A stretch of DNA of 64,000 nucleotides from Brevundimonas sp. SORGH_AS_0993. GTDB taxonomy: Bacteria > Pseudomonadota > Alphaproteobacteria > Caulobacterales > Caulobacteraceae. Shown in pieces: positions 18,170 through 26,003 of this stretch. The notes beneath the pieces are model-generated. The model was not told the DNA's origin, searched no databases, and was given only the letters and a program-made list of their open reading frames with translations. A program made the position numbers and the translations under genes. The DNA lies in contig NZ_JAUTAH010000001.1 in assembly GCF_030818545.1 (NCBI RefSeq), positions 2,237,001 through 2,301,000 on the forward strand. The letters run 5' to 3'. Every line of letters starts with the position of its first letter. Within the stretch, counting starts at the first letter, position 1.

Positions 18170-19126
18170 TCACGCAACCTGTGCGGCGCGGTTCTTTTCG
18201 ATCACGTCCCACATCGCGGCCGTGGCGTCGATCCCCGTGAACTGTTTCAGCTGTTGGGCGCCGGTGGGCGAGGTGACGTTGATTTCGGTCATCCAGTCGC
18301 CGATCACGTCGATGCCGACGAAGATCAGACCCCGCGCCTTCAGCGTCGGACCGATGGCGGCGCAGATCTCCAGATCGCGCGGCGTCAGCTCGACCGGGGC
18401 GGCCGTGCCCCCGACCCTAAGGTTGGAGCGGACCTGATCCTTGGCCGGAATGCGGTTGATCGCGCCCACGGGCTCGCCATCGACCAGCAGAATGCGTTTG
18501 TCGCCCTTGGACACGGCGGGCAGGAATTTCTGGATCACCAGCGGATCGCGCGATCCGGCCGCGTGGATTTCGATCAGGGCGTCCAGGTTCGGATCGTCCG
18601 CCTTCAGCCGCACCACCCCCGAACCGGCGGCGCCGTGCAGGGGCTTCAGCACCACCTCGCCGTGACGGCGATGGAAGGCGCTGAGCTGGACGGGATCGGA
18701 GGTGATCAGGGTCGGCGGCGTCAAATCGGGAAAGCGCGTGACCAAGAGCTTCTCGGGCGCCGAACGCACTTCGGCCGGGTCGTTGACCACCAGCGTCTGC
18801 GGATGGACCGTCTCCAGCAGATAGGTGGCGGTGACATAGGCCATGTCGAACGGCGGGTCCTGACGCATCAGGATCACGTCCACGTCGCGGCCCAGGTCCA
18901 GCCGCGTCTCCTCGCCGAAGGTCACATGGTCGCCGACCAGCCGCCGTAGGGTCACGGGCCGGGCGCGGCAGTACAGACGGCCCTCCTCCAGCGCCAGGGT
19001 GCGGAAGTCATAGACCCACAGCCGGTGCCCGCGCGCCTGAGCCGTCTCGGCCATCAGGAAGGTGGTGTCCGAGGCGATGTTCACCGCCTCGATCGGGTCC
19101 ATCTGGAGGGCGACTCTGAGGGTCAT
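18170..19126 (-). CDS. gshB: Glutathione synthetase
   Basis: 318 residues. GshB joins gamma-glutamylcysteine and glycine with ATP. ATP-grasp features: [88 protein letters not shown] and [14 protein letters not shown]. Full length. It is followed on the same strand by comM; a 30-bp palindromic repeat lies just upstream of its start, between it and the Trm112-like gene. Confidence 0.97.
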   Translation of the reverse strand: MTLRVALQMDPIEAVNIASDTTFLMAETAQARGHRLWVYDFRTLALEEGRLYCRARPVTLRRLVGDHVTFGEETRLDLGRDVDVILMRQDPPFDMAYVTATYLLETVHPQTLVVNDPAEVRSAPEKLLVTRFPDLTPPTLITSDPVQLSAFHRRHGEVVLKPLHGAAGSGVVRLKADDPNLDALIEIHAAGSRDPLVIQKFLPAVSKGDKRILLVDGEPVGAINRIPAKDQVRSNLRVGGTAAPVELTPRDLEICAAIGPTLKARGLIFVGIDVIGDWMTEINVTSPTGAQQLKQFTGIDATAAMWDVIEKNRAAQVA

Positions 19127-19133
19127 TTTTATT

Positions 19134-19165
19134 GGGCCTATCGCGCGTGATGCTGCTTGAGGCCC
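19134..19165. repeat. Family B palindromic repeat, single copy
   Basis: Begins GGGCCTATCGCGC and ends GCTGCTTGAGGCCC, so the ends pair while the centre is variable. It sits between the gshB start and the Trm112-like gene. Same family as the copies at 19418-19522, 20215-20337, 34921-35014 and 55987-56016. Confidence 0.7.
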
Positions 19166-19216
19166 GGTGGGCGCGCGGCGCCTGGGCCCTGGTTGAGGGT
19201 GGGATGGGGGCCTGGA

Positions 19217-19411
19217 TCAGTCCAGGGGGCGCGCTTCCTCGACCAGCATGATCGGCACGCCCTCGCGGATCGGATAGGCCAGTTTGGCGCCGGCCGAGAC
19301 CAGTTCGCCGGCCTCGCGGTCATAGGTCAGCTTGCCGCGCGTGACGGGACAGACCAGCACCTCCAGAAGGCGGGGATCGACAGAGACCGGGGTGTTGAAG
19401 GCGTCGCTCAT
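19217..19411 (-). CDS. Trm112-family protein
   Basis: 64 residues: [55 protein letters not shown]. This is the bacterial Trm112/YcaR family, a zinc-ribbon-like fold of which only one Cys remains here (C21). In eukaryotes Trm112 activates methyltransferases; the bacterial role is unclear. It sits between gshB and the LON-domain gene, flanked on both sides by family B repeats. Confidence 0.88.
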   Translation of the reverse strand: MSDAFNTPVSVDPRLLEVLVCPVTRGKLTYDREAGELVSAGAKLAYPIREGVPIMLVEEARPLD

Positions 19412-19417
19412 TGTTCT

Positions 19418-19522
19418 GGGCCTATCGCGCTGTCGCTAGTTGAGGGAGTCCTTAGCGGCCTACCGCGCTTCGCGCTACTTGAGGCCATTGTTTGGGCTGT
19501 CGCGCTGGCGTCGCTTCAGGCT
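19418..19522. repeat. Family B palindromic repeats, three copies
   Basis: Copies at 19418-19446, 19457-19486 and 19494-19522. The middle one is canonical: GGCCTACCGC, core CGCTTCGCGC, end TACTTGAGGCC. The outer two are degenerate. They fill the gap between the Trm112-like and LON-domain genes, in the same orientation as those at 20215-20337. Confidence 0.75.
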
Positions 19523-19543
19523 GCTGCGAGGGTGCGCACCGCG

Positions 19544-20200
19544 CTACTGGATAGGCGGGGCGTCGCCGTCGCCGCCGTCGGCGGCGTCGATGCGCAGCAG
19601 GGCCGTCAGGGCCTGGGCGCGATCCATCAGGCCGTTCGCCTCCAGAAGCGCCTGTTTCTCGGCCGGTTCGAACGGCAGGGCCATGGACAGGCTGTTGACC
19701 AGGGCCTCCATCGGCGCGCTCTCTGCCGTGTCCCAGTCGATGTCCATGGCGCGGTGGGCCAGATAGCCGCGCAGGGCGTCCAGGAAACCGTCCCGGTCGA
19801 AGTCGGGCTCCTCGACCGGAGAGGCCAGGTCGGCGGCGTAATCCTCGAACGCCGCCCTCACCTGGCGATAGGGCGCCTTGGACGGCAGTTCGGCGGCGAT
19901 GCGGAAGCGCGAAATCCCCGTCAGGGTGATCAGATAGCGGCCGTCGGACGTCTCCGCAAAACTGGTGATGCGCCCGGCGCAGCCGACCGGCGACAGGCCA
20001 GGCAAGGCGCGCGTCCCGCCCGTCGGTTGAACCAGGCCGATCAGCCGGTCGCCCGCCATGGCGTCGTCCACCATGTTCAGATAGCGGGGCTCGAACACGT
20101 TCAGCGGCAGCTGGCCGCGCGCCAGCAGAATGACCCCCGACAGCGGAAAGACCGGGATCACCTGCGGCAGATCGGAGGCCTTCACATAGGCTTGCGGCAT
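19544..20200 (-). CDS. LON peptidase substrate-binding domain protein
   Basis: 218 residues containing only the N-terminal domain of Lon, without ATPase or protease parts: IPVFPLSGVILLARGQLPLN, FEPRYLNMVDDAMAGDRLIG, GCAGRITSFAETSDGRYLIT and LTGISRFRI. Such stand-alone proteins are widespread and uncharacterised; they may bind unfolded or modified proteins. Next to the thioredoxin-TPR gene upstream, a pairing I believe is common in alphaproteobacteria, suggesting a shared protein-quality role (inference). Confidence 0.9.
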   Translation of the reverse strand: MPQAYVKASDLPQVIPVFPLSGVILLARGQLPLNVFEPRYLNMVDDAMAGDRLIGLVQPTGGTRALPGLSPVGCAGRITSFAETSDGRYLITLTGISRFRIAAELPSKAPYRQVRAAFEDYAADLASPVEEPDFDRDGFLDALRGYLAHRAMDIDWDTAESAPMEALVNSLSMALPFEPAEKQALLEANGLMDRAQALTALLRIDAADGGDGDAPPIQ

Positions 20201-20214
20201 GAAGTCTTTCCTTT

Positions 20215-20337
20215 GGCCTATCGCGCTTCGCGCTACTTGAGGCCGTCGTCCTTGGCCTATCGCGCTTCGCGCGGCTTGAGGTTCTTGGGCGGATTGAGGC
20301 CGTGTCTAACAGCTTGTCGCGCTTCGCGCTCCCTAAG
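20215..20337. repeat. Family B palindromic repeats, three copies
   Basis: Copy one at 20215-20244 is the canonical 30-bp form (GGCCTATCGCGCTTCGCGCT, then ACTTGAGGCC). Copy two is at 20254-20281, with GGCTTGAGG at its end. A degenerate third copy with the core GTCGCGCTTCGCGCT ends at 20337. They fill the gap between the LON-domain gene and the stop of the thioredoxin-TPR gene. Confidence 0.78.
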
Positions 20338-21250
20338 AGAACAGGATCGACGACAGGCGCCGGCGTCCATCCTTGGACACGTCGGAACTCAGGCCCGCCG
20401 CTTCGAAGATGACCAGCAACTGTTTGCGCGCTGCCTGATCGTTCCACTCGCGGTCGGCCTGGACGATGGCCAACAGATTGTCGACCGCGCCCTTGAAGTC
20501 GCCGGCCGCGCTCTGGGCCTCCGCCAGGTCGAAGCGCGCCTGATGATCGTTCGGATCGGCGGCGACCTTGGCCTCAAGCTCGGCCGAGGCGCCCGCCAGA
20601 TCGCCAGTGGGGGCCTTGGACGCCAGGGCCAGCTGGGCGCGCACGCTCTGCACCGTCGGCTCCTTGGAATCCTGCGGCGCCATGGCGATGGTCTGGGCCG
20701 CCTGCTCGGGGTCCCCGCCCGCCAGATAGACCCGCGCCATGCCGGCGATGGCCTTTTCATTCTCCGGCTCGATCGACAGGACGTGGGCGAACGCCTGGGC
20801 CGCGCCGCCAAAGTCGTTCAGGCCCAGCGATTCCTCGCCCAACTCCAGCAGTTGCGCCGTTTCGGTCGAGCCGCCCTGACCGCCGGTCAGCTTGTCGATG
20901 AAGGCCTTGATCTGACTGTCGGGAATGGCGCCCTGGAAGCCGTCGACCGGCTGGCCGTTGACGAAGGCGTAGACCGTCGGGATCGACTGCACCCGCAACT
21001 GGCCCGCATAGGCCGGGTTGGCGTCCACATCGATCTTGACCATCTTCACCGCCCCCTTGGCGGCGCGCACGGCCTTCTCCAGCGCAGGCCCCAGGGTCCG
21101 GCACGGCCCGCACCAGGTGGCCCAGAAGTCGACGATGACCGGTTGGTGCTTGGACGCCTCGATGACGTCGGCCATGAAGGAGGCGTCCGTGCCTTCCTTG
21201 ATCAGGTCGCCGGCGGCGTCGGGGGGCAGGGTCGGGTCGAGCAGGGTCAT
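20333..21250 (-). CDS. cnoX: Thioredoxin-TPR co-chaperone, CnoX/YbbN type
   Basis: 305 residues. Thioredoxin domain with an intact active site (VDFWATWCGPCRTLGPALEK, about residues 42-61) followed by tetratricopeptide-like helices (FAHVLSIEPENEKAIAGMAR, DPNDHQARFDLAEAQSAAGD). CnoX proteins protect proteins from over-oxidation and pass clients to GroEL/DnaK; the Caulobacter form keeps the WCGPC motif that E. coli lost. The last codons touch the family B repeat. The gene name rests on domain order. Confidence 0.88.
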   Translation of the reverse strand: MTLLDPTLPPDAAGDLIKEGTDASFMADVIEASKHQPVIVDFWATWCGPCRTLGPALEKAVRAAKGAVKMVKIDVDANPAYAGQLRVQSIPTVYAFVNGQPVDGFQGAIPDSQIKAFIDKLTGGQGGSTETAQLLELGEESLGLNDFGGAAQAFAHVLSIEPENEKAIAGMARVYLAGGDPEQAAQTIAMAPQDSKEPTVQSVRAQLALASKAPTGDLAGASAELEAKVAADPNDHQARFDLAEAQSAAGDFKGAVDNLLAIVQADREWNDQAARKQLLVIFEAAGLSSDVSKDGRRRLSSILFS

Positions 21251-21343
21251 GGGCGAGGTCCGCGCAGAGATCGGTCAGGTTCAACGGTTCAGATGGCGTC
21301 GGGATGCGTCGGCATCAAGCGGCGATTTGGTTGCGCCGGGATT

Positions 21344-21374
21344 TCAGACGGTGGTCGCGAAAAACACCGTCTGA
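21344..21374. promoter_or_regulatory. Perfect 10-bp inverted repeat upstream of the thioredoxin-TPR gene
   Basis: TCAGACGGTG at 21344-21353 pairs with CACCGTCTGA at 21365-21374 across 11 bases. A 9-base direct repeat CGTCTGAAT follows (21369-21386). It lies in the 297-base gap between the thioredoxin-TPR start and the NmrA-like stop. Operator or hairpin are both possible; there is no T-run. The rest of the gap shows no gene. Confidence 0.4.
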
Positions 21375-21547
21375 ATCGTCTGAATAGTGCGAAATCCCCC
21401 CGCCGCTCGTCCGATGCATCGACCGTCGGTTACGAGATGGGGCGGCGGCGCTGATCGTCAAGCTGACGTTGGGGGCTTCTGATAAGGGTGGAGAGCGGAC
21501 GGCCGTTTTGAGCAGCCATCCAACTCCACTGTCAGGGTCAGGAGATC

Positions 21548-22492
21548 TCAATCCTTTCGAAGGTTTGCGTAGATCCACGACGCCACATTCGTGACCGGGA
21601 TGCCGTGTTTGTGGTTGAACGTGCCGTCCTTGCTCCAAGCCACACCCCGGCCGATGGCGAAGGCAGCGCGATATTTGCGCATCATGTTCTGCGGATCCTG
21701 AGCTAACTCATCCATCAAGAAGGGCACGGTCCATTCCGATCGGCTGAAGGAACGACCAAGCGCGACCTCCAGCTTGTCGGCGACGTCCCCGTAGCTCACG
21801 GTGTCTCCGGCGAGGAAGACGATTTCGTTCCGAATTGTGGGTTCGAAAAACACGATCTCGGCGGTCAGCACGCCGATGTCGTCAGGCGTTGTGAGCGTCA
21901 CTTGGGTGTCGAGGCTGCCCAAGGCGTGGACGGCGCTGTTTTGCAGATCGACCACCCCGAACTCGGGTTCGAACAGGTAGCTCATGAACATGCCGGTCGA
22001 GATCACGACCCATTCGGTCTTGTTCTGCGACCGCAGCAGTTCCCGGACGTCCAACTGTGCGTCGAAAATGTCCTGCGGGCCGCCGCGCCCGATGGCTTCG
22101 AAATCGACCCCGAACTGCCATGGGAAGTATCGGGGAATTCCGGCCTGGAGCGCGGCCTTTGCGAGCTTCATGGGCGTGTTCACGCCCGCGGCATATCCGG
22201 CGCACCCGATCACCGTGTCATAGCCGGAAAACACCTCGGCCAACTCATCGACTGAGCTCTTCACCAGATCGCCAATGACAATCTCGATGCCGAGATCGCG
22301 CAGCTCGGCGACGTCGCGCGCCTTGCCCGGATCAGCAGATGTGACGGCGCTGGAGCGAAGCAGCACACTGATCTTCGTTCCATCTATCGCCTTCGCACGG
22401 CGCGCCAGATTACGCAGGACCGGCATGCCCAGTTCACCGGCGCCCAGCACCAGGATGTTTCGGGATTTCACGGTTGAAGTTGCATCAGTCAT
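21548..22492 (-). CDS. NmrA-family NAD(P)-binding protein (aromatic-alcohol/isoflavone reductase-like)
   Basis: 314 residues, Rossmann fold with the nucleotide motif ILVLGAGELGMPVLRNLARR near the N-terminus, then VIGDLVKSSVDELAEVFSGY, GIPRYFPWQFGVDFEAIGRG and VVISTGMFMSYLFEPEFGVV. NmrA-like proteins include reductases and redox sensors; substrate unknown. Divergent from an HxlR-type regulator with about 70 bases between starts, the usual layout for a regulator controlling a redox enzyme. GC content is clearly lower than in the flanks, suggesting acquisition. Confidence 0.85.
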   Translation of the reverse strand: MTDATSTVKSRNILVLGAGELGMPVLRNLARRAKAIDGTKISVLLRSSAVTSADPGKARDVAELRDLGIEIVIGDLVKSSVDELAEVFSGYDTVIGCAGYAAGVNTPMKLAKAALQAGIPRYFPWQFGVDFEAIGRGGPQDIFDAQLDVRELLRSQNKTEWVVISTGMFMSYLFEPEFGVVDLQNSAVHALGSLDTQVTLTTPDDIGVLTAEIVFFEPTIRNEIVFLAGDTVSYGDVADKLEVALGRSFSRSEWTVPFLMDELAQDPQNMMRKYRAAFAIGRGVAWSKDGTFNHKHGIPVTNVASWIYANLRKD

Positions 22493-22561
22493 CGATCACG
22501 CCTCTTAGAGTTCGTTGCGGCGATGATCTGGCGATCGCTCGACATCAGCGAAAGAAGGCAC

Positions 22562-23020
22562 ATGGGTGATACTGCGTTCGACCCGCTTAACCGTGACGAG
22601 CTTCTCCTATATTCGCAGGCGGTTTGTGACGGCTTGCGCGACGACGACGACGGACTCCGCCGAGAGATCCTAGCGCACGCAGGTAGTCGATGGTCGCTCG
22701 GTGTGGTCCACACCCTCGGCGTCTATGGTCAACTGCGGCACGCGGACATCGGCAGACGCATGCATGGCGTCACTCAGCGGATGCTGACCCGAACCTTGCG
22801 GCTGCTTGAGCGCGACGGACTGGTCATCCGTCATGATTTTGAAGAGGTGCCGCCTAGGGTCGAATATCGGTTGTCAGAGACGGGCTTTGAGCTGCTAGCT
22901 CGAATGGTGCCGCTCTGGACATGGATCGTCGAGAACGCAGAAAGTTTTCGACGAGTCCGCCTGGCCTTCGACGAGAGGCAGGAGGAAACAAGCGAAGGGC
23001 TGACGTCAGAACAGACCTGA
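22562..23020 (+). CDS. HxlR-family transcriptional regulator
   Basis: 152 residues. Winged helix of the HxlR family: HAGSRWSLGVVHTLGVYGQL, RHADIGRRMHGVTQRMLTRT, LRLLERDGLVIRHDFEEVPP, RVEYRLSETGFELL. HxlR members sense aldehydes or oxidants, often through a Cys near the N-terminus; here the only Cys is in AVCDGLRDDD. ATG 22562 is preceded by GAAAGAAGG, better than the in-frame ATG 39 bases earlier. Likely regulator of the divergent NmrA-type gene (inference). Lower GC than the neighbours. Confidence 0.87.
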   Translation: MGDTAFDPLNRDELLLYSQAVCDGLRDDDDGLRREILAHAGSRWSLGVVHTLGVYGQLRHADIGRRMHGVTQRMLTRTLRLLERDGLVIRHDFEEVPPRVEYRLSETGFELLARMVPLWTWIVENAESFRRVRLAFDERQEETSEGLTSEQT

Positions 23021-23105
23021 CAGTCAAAATCTCGGAGTCAAAGGTCCGCAGTGGGTCGAACAAAGTCATGAGCTTCCCGGCTCAAGGCTGACATCGCAAG
23101 TGCAG

Positions 23106-23142
23106 GTTGGGTGATCCCAATAACGCTTTGGATCAACCCAAC
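23106..23142. repeat. Hairpin across the 3' end of the ProXp-like gene
   Basis: GGTTGGGTGATCC (23105-23117) is almost the reverse complement of GGATCAACCCAAC (23130-23142). It spans the stop codon of the minus-strand gene ending at 23133. No U-run follows on the minus strand, so it may be a 3' stabilising hairpin rather than a strong terminator. Confidence 0.45.
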
Positions 23143-23645
23143 GCCTCGAAATTCAACACTAACGGCTCTCGCCCCAGCAACCCCAGCACCCGCCGGAACG
23201 CCGTCTGGTCCAGCGCCGTCGTCGCCGTATTGGTCAGGGGGTGGAAGTTGACGATGTCGGCGTCCCACAGGCGCTGGTCCACCACGAAGGTCACGCGGCG
23301 CTCGATGTCGTTGATCAGTCCCAGCGCCGTGACCGAGCCGGGGCGGACGCCCAAGGTCTCCCACATCAGGCTCTCGGCGCCGAACGACAGGCGGCCTGAG
23401 CCCATGACGACGGCGGCGCGCTTCAGGTCGATGACCGTGTCCTGACGCGCCGAGATCAGCCACAGCCGGCCCTTGTGATCCTTCAGGAACAGGTTCTTGG
23501 TGTGGGCGCCCGGCAGGTCGGCCTTGAGGTCCAGCCCTTCCTCGACGCGAAAGACGGCCGGGTGGTCGTGGGTGACGTGATCGACGCCGTTCGCCTTCAG
23601 CCAGGCGGTCAGGGTCTCACGGTCGAAAGCGGGTGCGTCAGTCAT
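23133..23645 (-). CDS. Prolyl-tRNA synthetase-associated (ProXp/YbaK-type) editing domain protein
   Basis: 170 residues of the stand-alone editing fold: [76 protein letters not shown] and [20 protein letters not shown]. The conserved KNLFLKD segment carries the catalytic Lys of free-standing deacylases that clear Ala (or Cys) from mischarged tRNA-Pro. Which amino acid is edited cannot be told for certain; the [11 protein letters not shown] pattern fits the Ala-clearing ProXp group. Divergent from the DUF6065-like gene, 37 bases away. Confidence 0.9.
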   Translation of the reverse strand: MTDAPAFDRETLTAWLKANGVDHVTHDHPAVFRVEEGLDLKADLPGAHTKNLFLKDHKGRLWLISARQDTVIDLKRAAVVMGSGRLSFGAESLMWETLGVRPGSVTALGLINDIERRVTFVVDQRLWDADIVNFHPLTNTATTALDQTAFRRVLGLLGREPLVLNFEALG

Positions 23646-23682
23646 GGTTGAGCCGTCGGGTTTCGGGCGTTAGGAAACGTCC

Positions 23683-24450
23683 ATGGTCGATACCGTCAAG
23701 ACACGCCCGCTGGAACTGGAATGCTATCCGATGACGGCCCGGCCGCCGGATTTGGTGCCCGGCCGCCAGTCGCGCAACTGGATGGACGCCTTCATCAGTC
23801 GGCACCCTTATCGGTGCCTGCCGCTGAACATGGCCAACACCACGGGGTGGGAAATCCTGTGCCCATTCGGCTTCTCGGCCGAGTGGAATGGCGGCCCGCG
23901 TCAGGAAGACATCGTCATCACGCCGGATCGGCCCCAGCACGACCTGGACCATTTCGTCACCTCGCACTTCTCGCGCGGGGTGCTGACCATGCATCCGCAA
24001 TATCTGTTCCGCACGCCGCCCGGCTGGGGGATGATGTGTTCGGGGTCGCCCAACCATGTGAAGGACGGCATCCAGCCGCTGGTCGGCCTGATCGAGACGG
24101 ACTGGCTGCCCTTCCCCTTCACGATGAACTGGATCTTCACCCGACCGGGACGGATCACCTTCGAGAAGGGCGAGCCCTTCTGCTTCATCAATCTGATCGA
24201 GCACAAGAAGGTCGAGCAGTTCCAGCCGATCATCCGCACCCTGGAATCCAACCCGACCATGAAGGGCCAGTTCGAAGCCTGGAACCGCGCCCGCACCGAC
24301 TTCAACCAGCGCCTGGCCGGCGGCGACCCCGACGCGGCCAAGGAGGCGTGGCAGCGGTTTTACTTCAAGGGCGAACTGCCCGAGGAACTGGGCGCGGCCC
24401 CGGCCACCCACTCCAACAAGCGCCGGCTGAAAGCGCCGCGCGTAGGCTGA
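23683..24450 (+). CDS. DUF6065-like protein of unknown function
   Basis: 255 residues, no signal peptide or membrane segment. Conserved-looking features: ARPPDLVPGRQSRNWMDAFI near the start, RCLPLNMANTTGWEI, a run of aromatic and His residues (DLDHFVTSHFSRGVLTMHPQ), LPFPFTMNWIFTRPGRITFE and KGEPFCFINLIEH. I assign it to DUF6065 from memory. The fold in similar proteins looks like a cupin or jelly roll, but I cannot show this. Stands alone between ProXp and the convergent lipoprotein gene. Confidence 0.65.
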   Translation: MVDTVKTRPLELECYPMTARPPDLVPGRQSRNWMDAFISRHPYRCLPLNMANTTGWEILCPFGFSAEWNGGPRQEDIVITPDRPQHDLDHFVTSHFSRGVLTMHPQYLFRTPPGWGMMCSGSPNHVKDGIQPLVGLIETDWLPFPFTMNWIFTRPGRITFEKGEPFCFINLIEHKKVEQFQPIIRTLESNPTMKGQFEAWNRARTDFNQRLAGGDPDAAKEAWQRFYFKGELPEELGAAPATHSNKRRLKAPRVG

Positions 24451-24463
24451 CCTTCAAACCTCA

Positions 24464-24505
24464 CGTCATTCCGGGGCTGAGCGAAGCCGAGACCCCGGAA
24501 TGACG
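24464..24505. repeat. REP-like palindrome, family A
   Basis: CGTCATTCCGGGGCT (24464-24478) faces GACCCCGGAATGACG (24491-24505), with a 12-base loop. It lies between convergent genes, where it may help block read-through though no T-run follows. The same arm recurs at 52569-52582 and 52685-52698. Confidence 0.8.
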
Positions 24506-24548
24506 CAGGCCGGAACGACGCAGGATTGAAACCTGGCGGAGCGACGTC

Positions 24549-25112
24549 CTAGGCGCCGGGGCGCGTCACGCGGGGGCCTAGGTTCTGAACGACTTCGCGC
24601 GCGTCGAAGGCGTTGGGATCACCGGCCGGCTTCGGACCGCGCCCCATGACGATCTCGGCGCTGGCCTCGTAGCGGTCGATCTGGCGCGTGTCGAAGTCGC
24701 GCGGACCCCAGCGGTCCCACGGGCTCCAGAAGCCGCCGCGATAGTAGCGCCACGACGGACCCCAGTAGGGGCCATAGAAGCTGGAATAGGGTCCGTAGAA
24801 GGGATCGGGCGTGGTGACGTAGCGGGTGTCCCGCTCGGTCGCGCGATTGACGGTGGCGAACCAGTCATAACCGCTTTCGACCGTCACTTCGGCCGAGCGC
24901 AGCAACAGCGACATCTCCACCTGTTCGCGCGAGGTGACGGAGTTGCCGGCGAAGGTCACGCGATAGCGGTTGGTCTCCAGCCGCTGTTCGGCATAGCCGC
25001 CGCGCTGGCCATTGAAGCCGGCGGGTTGGTAGGGTGTGGCGGTCGCGCAGGCGGCCAGCGCCAGACCGGCCACCATGGTCACGGCCAGGGTCTTGAGGGG
25101 GAGGACTTTCAT
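24549..25112 (-). CDS. CC0125/CC1285-family lipoprotein
   Basis: 187 residues. Lipoprotein signal MKVLPLKTLAVTMVAGLALA then lipobox ACA with Cys at about 22. Mature part: QRLETNRYRVTFAGNSVTSR, EQVEMSLLLRSAEVTVESGY, DWFATVNRATERDTRYV, a Tyr/Trp/Pro-rich loop (FYGPYSSFYGPYWGPSWRYY) and the end ARPQ-like AREVVQNLGPRV. This pattern is the Caulobacter CC0125/CC1285 lipoprotein family, whose function is unknown. A perfect 16-bp palindrome lies 18 bases upstream of its start. Confidence 0.85.
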   Translation of the reverse strand: MKVLPLKTLAVTMVAGLALAACATATPYQPAGFNGQRGGYAEQRLETNRYRVTFAGNSVTSREQVEMSLLLRSAEVTVESGYDWFATVNRATERDTRYVTTPDPFYGPYSSFYGPYWGPSWRYYRGGFWSPWDRWGPRDFDTRQIDRYEASAEIVMGRGPKPAGDPNAFDAREVVQNLGPRVTRPGA

Positions 25113-25130
25113 TGAACGACGACTCCTTGA

Positions 25131-25146
25131 GCGCCCTATAGGGCGC
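25131..25146. promoter_or_regulatory. Perfect 16-bp palindrome upstream of the lipoprotein gene
   Basis: GCGCCCTATAGGGCGC is fully self-complementary and lies 18 bases before the lipoprotein start at 25112 (minus). The string CTTGAGCGCCCTAT around its left half also occurs at 34922-34936 in a family B cluster, so it may be a repeat remnant rather than an operator. Confidence 0.45.
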
Positions 25147-25272
25147 GCTGACGGCTGAACGGTGCATGAACGGCGAAGTTCAAAGCCAATCTAAGGCGGC
25201 GCGAGACTCCGTCCAGAGCCTGATCCGTCGAGAAGTAACCGCTATGCGATTCCGTCCAAAATGATCGGGCGT

Positions 25273-25905
25273 CTAAAGACGCAGGACGATCAGGACGGCG
25301 GCGGTCATCAGGAGAAGGCCCACGACCACGCCGAACCCGCGACGAAAGCGCGGCCGCTGCATGCGTCGTGACAGGGCGGCGCCGGACAGGGCGTAGGTGC
25401 TCATCGACACCATGTCCATGCCGATGGCGGCGAGGGCGAACAGGGCCAACTGCGGCGCGACCGGGCGCGACACGTCCACGAACGGCGGCAGGACGGCGGT
25501 GAAGAACAGGATGGCCTTGGGATTGGCGATCTGCACGGCGAAACCGTCGGCGAAGGCGCTGCGGCCCTTCCTGACCACGACGTGATCGGGCTGGGCGGCC
25601 GTGGCGAAGGCGCCGCGCAGGGCCTTGATCCCCAGCCAGGCGACATAGACGGCGCCCAGGACGGCGATGACCTTGAAGGCGGCGGGGAAGGCCTTGACCA
25701 GGGCGGCCAGCCCCAGGGCGGCGGCTCCGAACCAGACTAGGGTGGCGGCGTTCATGCCCAGCACCCCGACCAGGGCCGAGGCGCGGCCCTTCTCCATCCC
25801 CGTGGCGACGGCGAACAGATTGGCCGGGCCGGGTGTCACGGCCATGACCGCCATCACGCCGAGGAAGGTGGAGTAGAGGTGCGGATCGACGGGCAGGGCG
25901 TGCAT
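25273..25905 (-). CDS. LysE/RhtB-family amino-acid exporter
   Basis: 210 residues with six hydrophobic segments. Family features: FLGVMAVMAVTPGPANLFAV (the conserved TPGP motif), GRASALVGVLGMNAATLVWF, VLGAVYVAWLGIKALRGAF and NPKAILFFTAVLPPFVD. LysE-type proteins export amino acids or related compounds; substrate unknown. Stands alone on the minus strand, upstream of nothing obviously related. Confidence 0.9.
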   Translation of the reverse strand: MHALPVDPHLYSTFLGVMAVMAVTPGPANLFAVATGMEKGRASALVGVLGMNAATLVWFGAAALGLAALVKAFPAAFKVIAVLGAVYVAWLGIKALRGAFATAAQPDHVVVRKGRSAFADGFAVQIANPKAILFFTAVLPPFVDVSRPVAPQLALFALAAIGMDMVSMSTYALSGAALSRRMQRPRFRRGFGVVVGLLLMTAAVLIVLRL

Positions 25906-26003
25906 GCGGCGCGGTGTCGCGTCCCCTCGTCCCTAGGTCAAGCGCCAGGGGCAAGCGCCAAGGTAAAAGCGTCGCTCAGGCGTCGCTCAGGCGACCGTCG
26001 CCC

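Noticed and set aside
19157..21454. 765-codon open frame on the plus strand
   Set aside because: Crosses three real minus-strand genes and the family B repeats; low-complexity translation.
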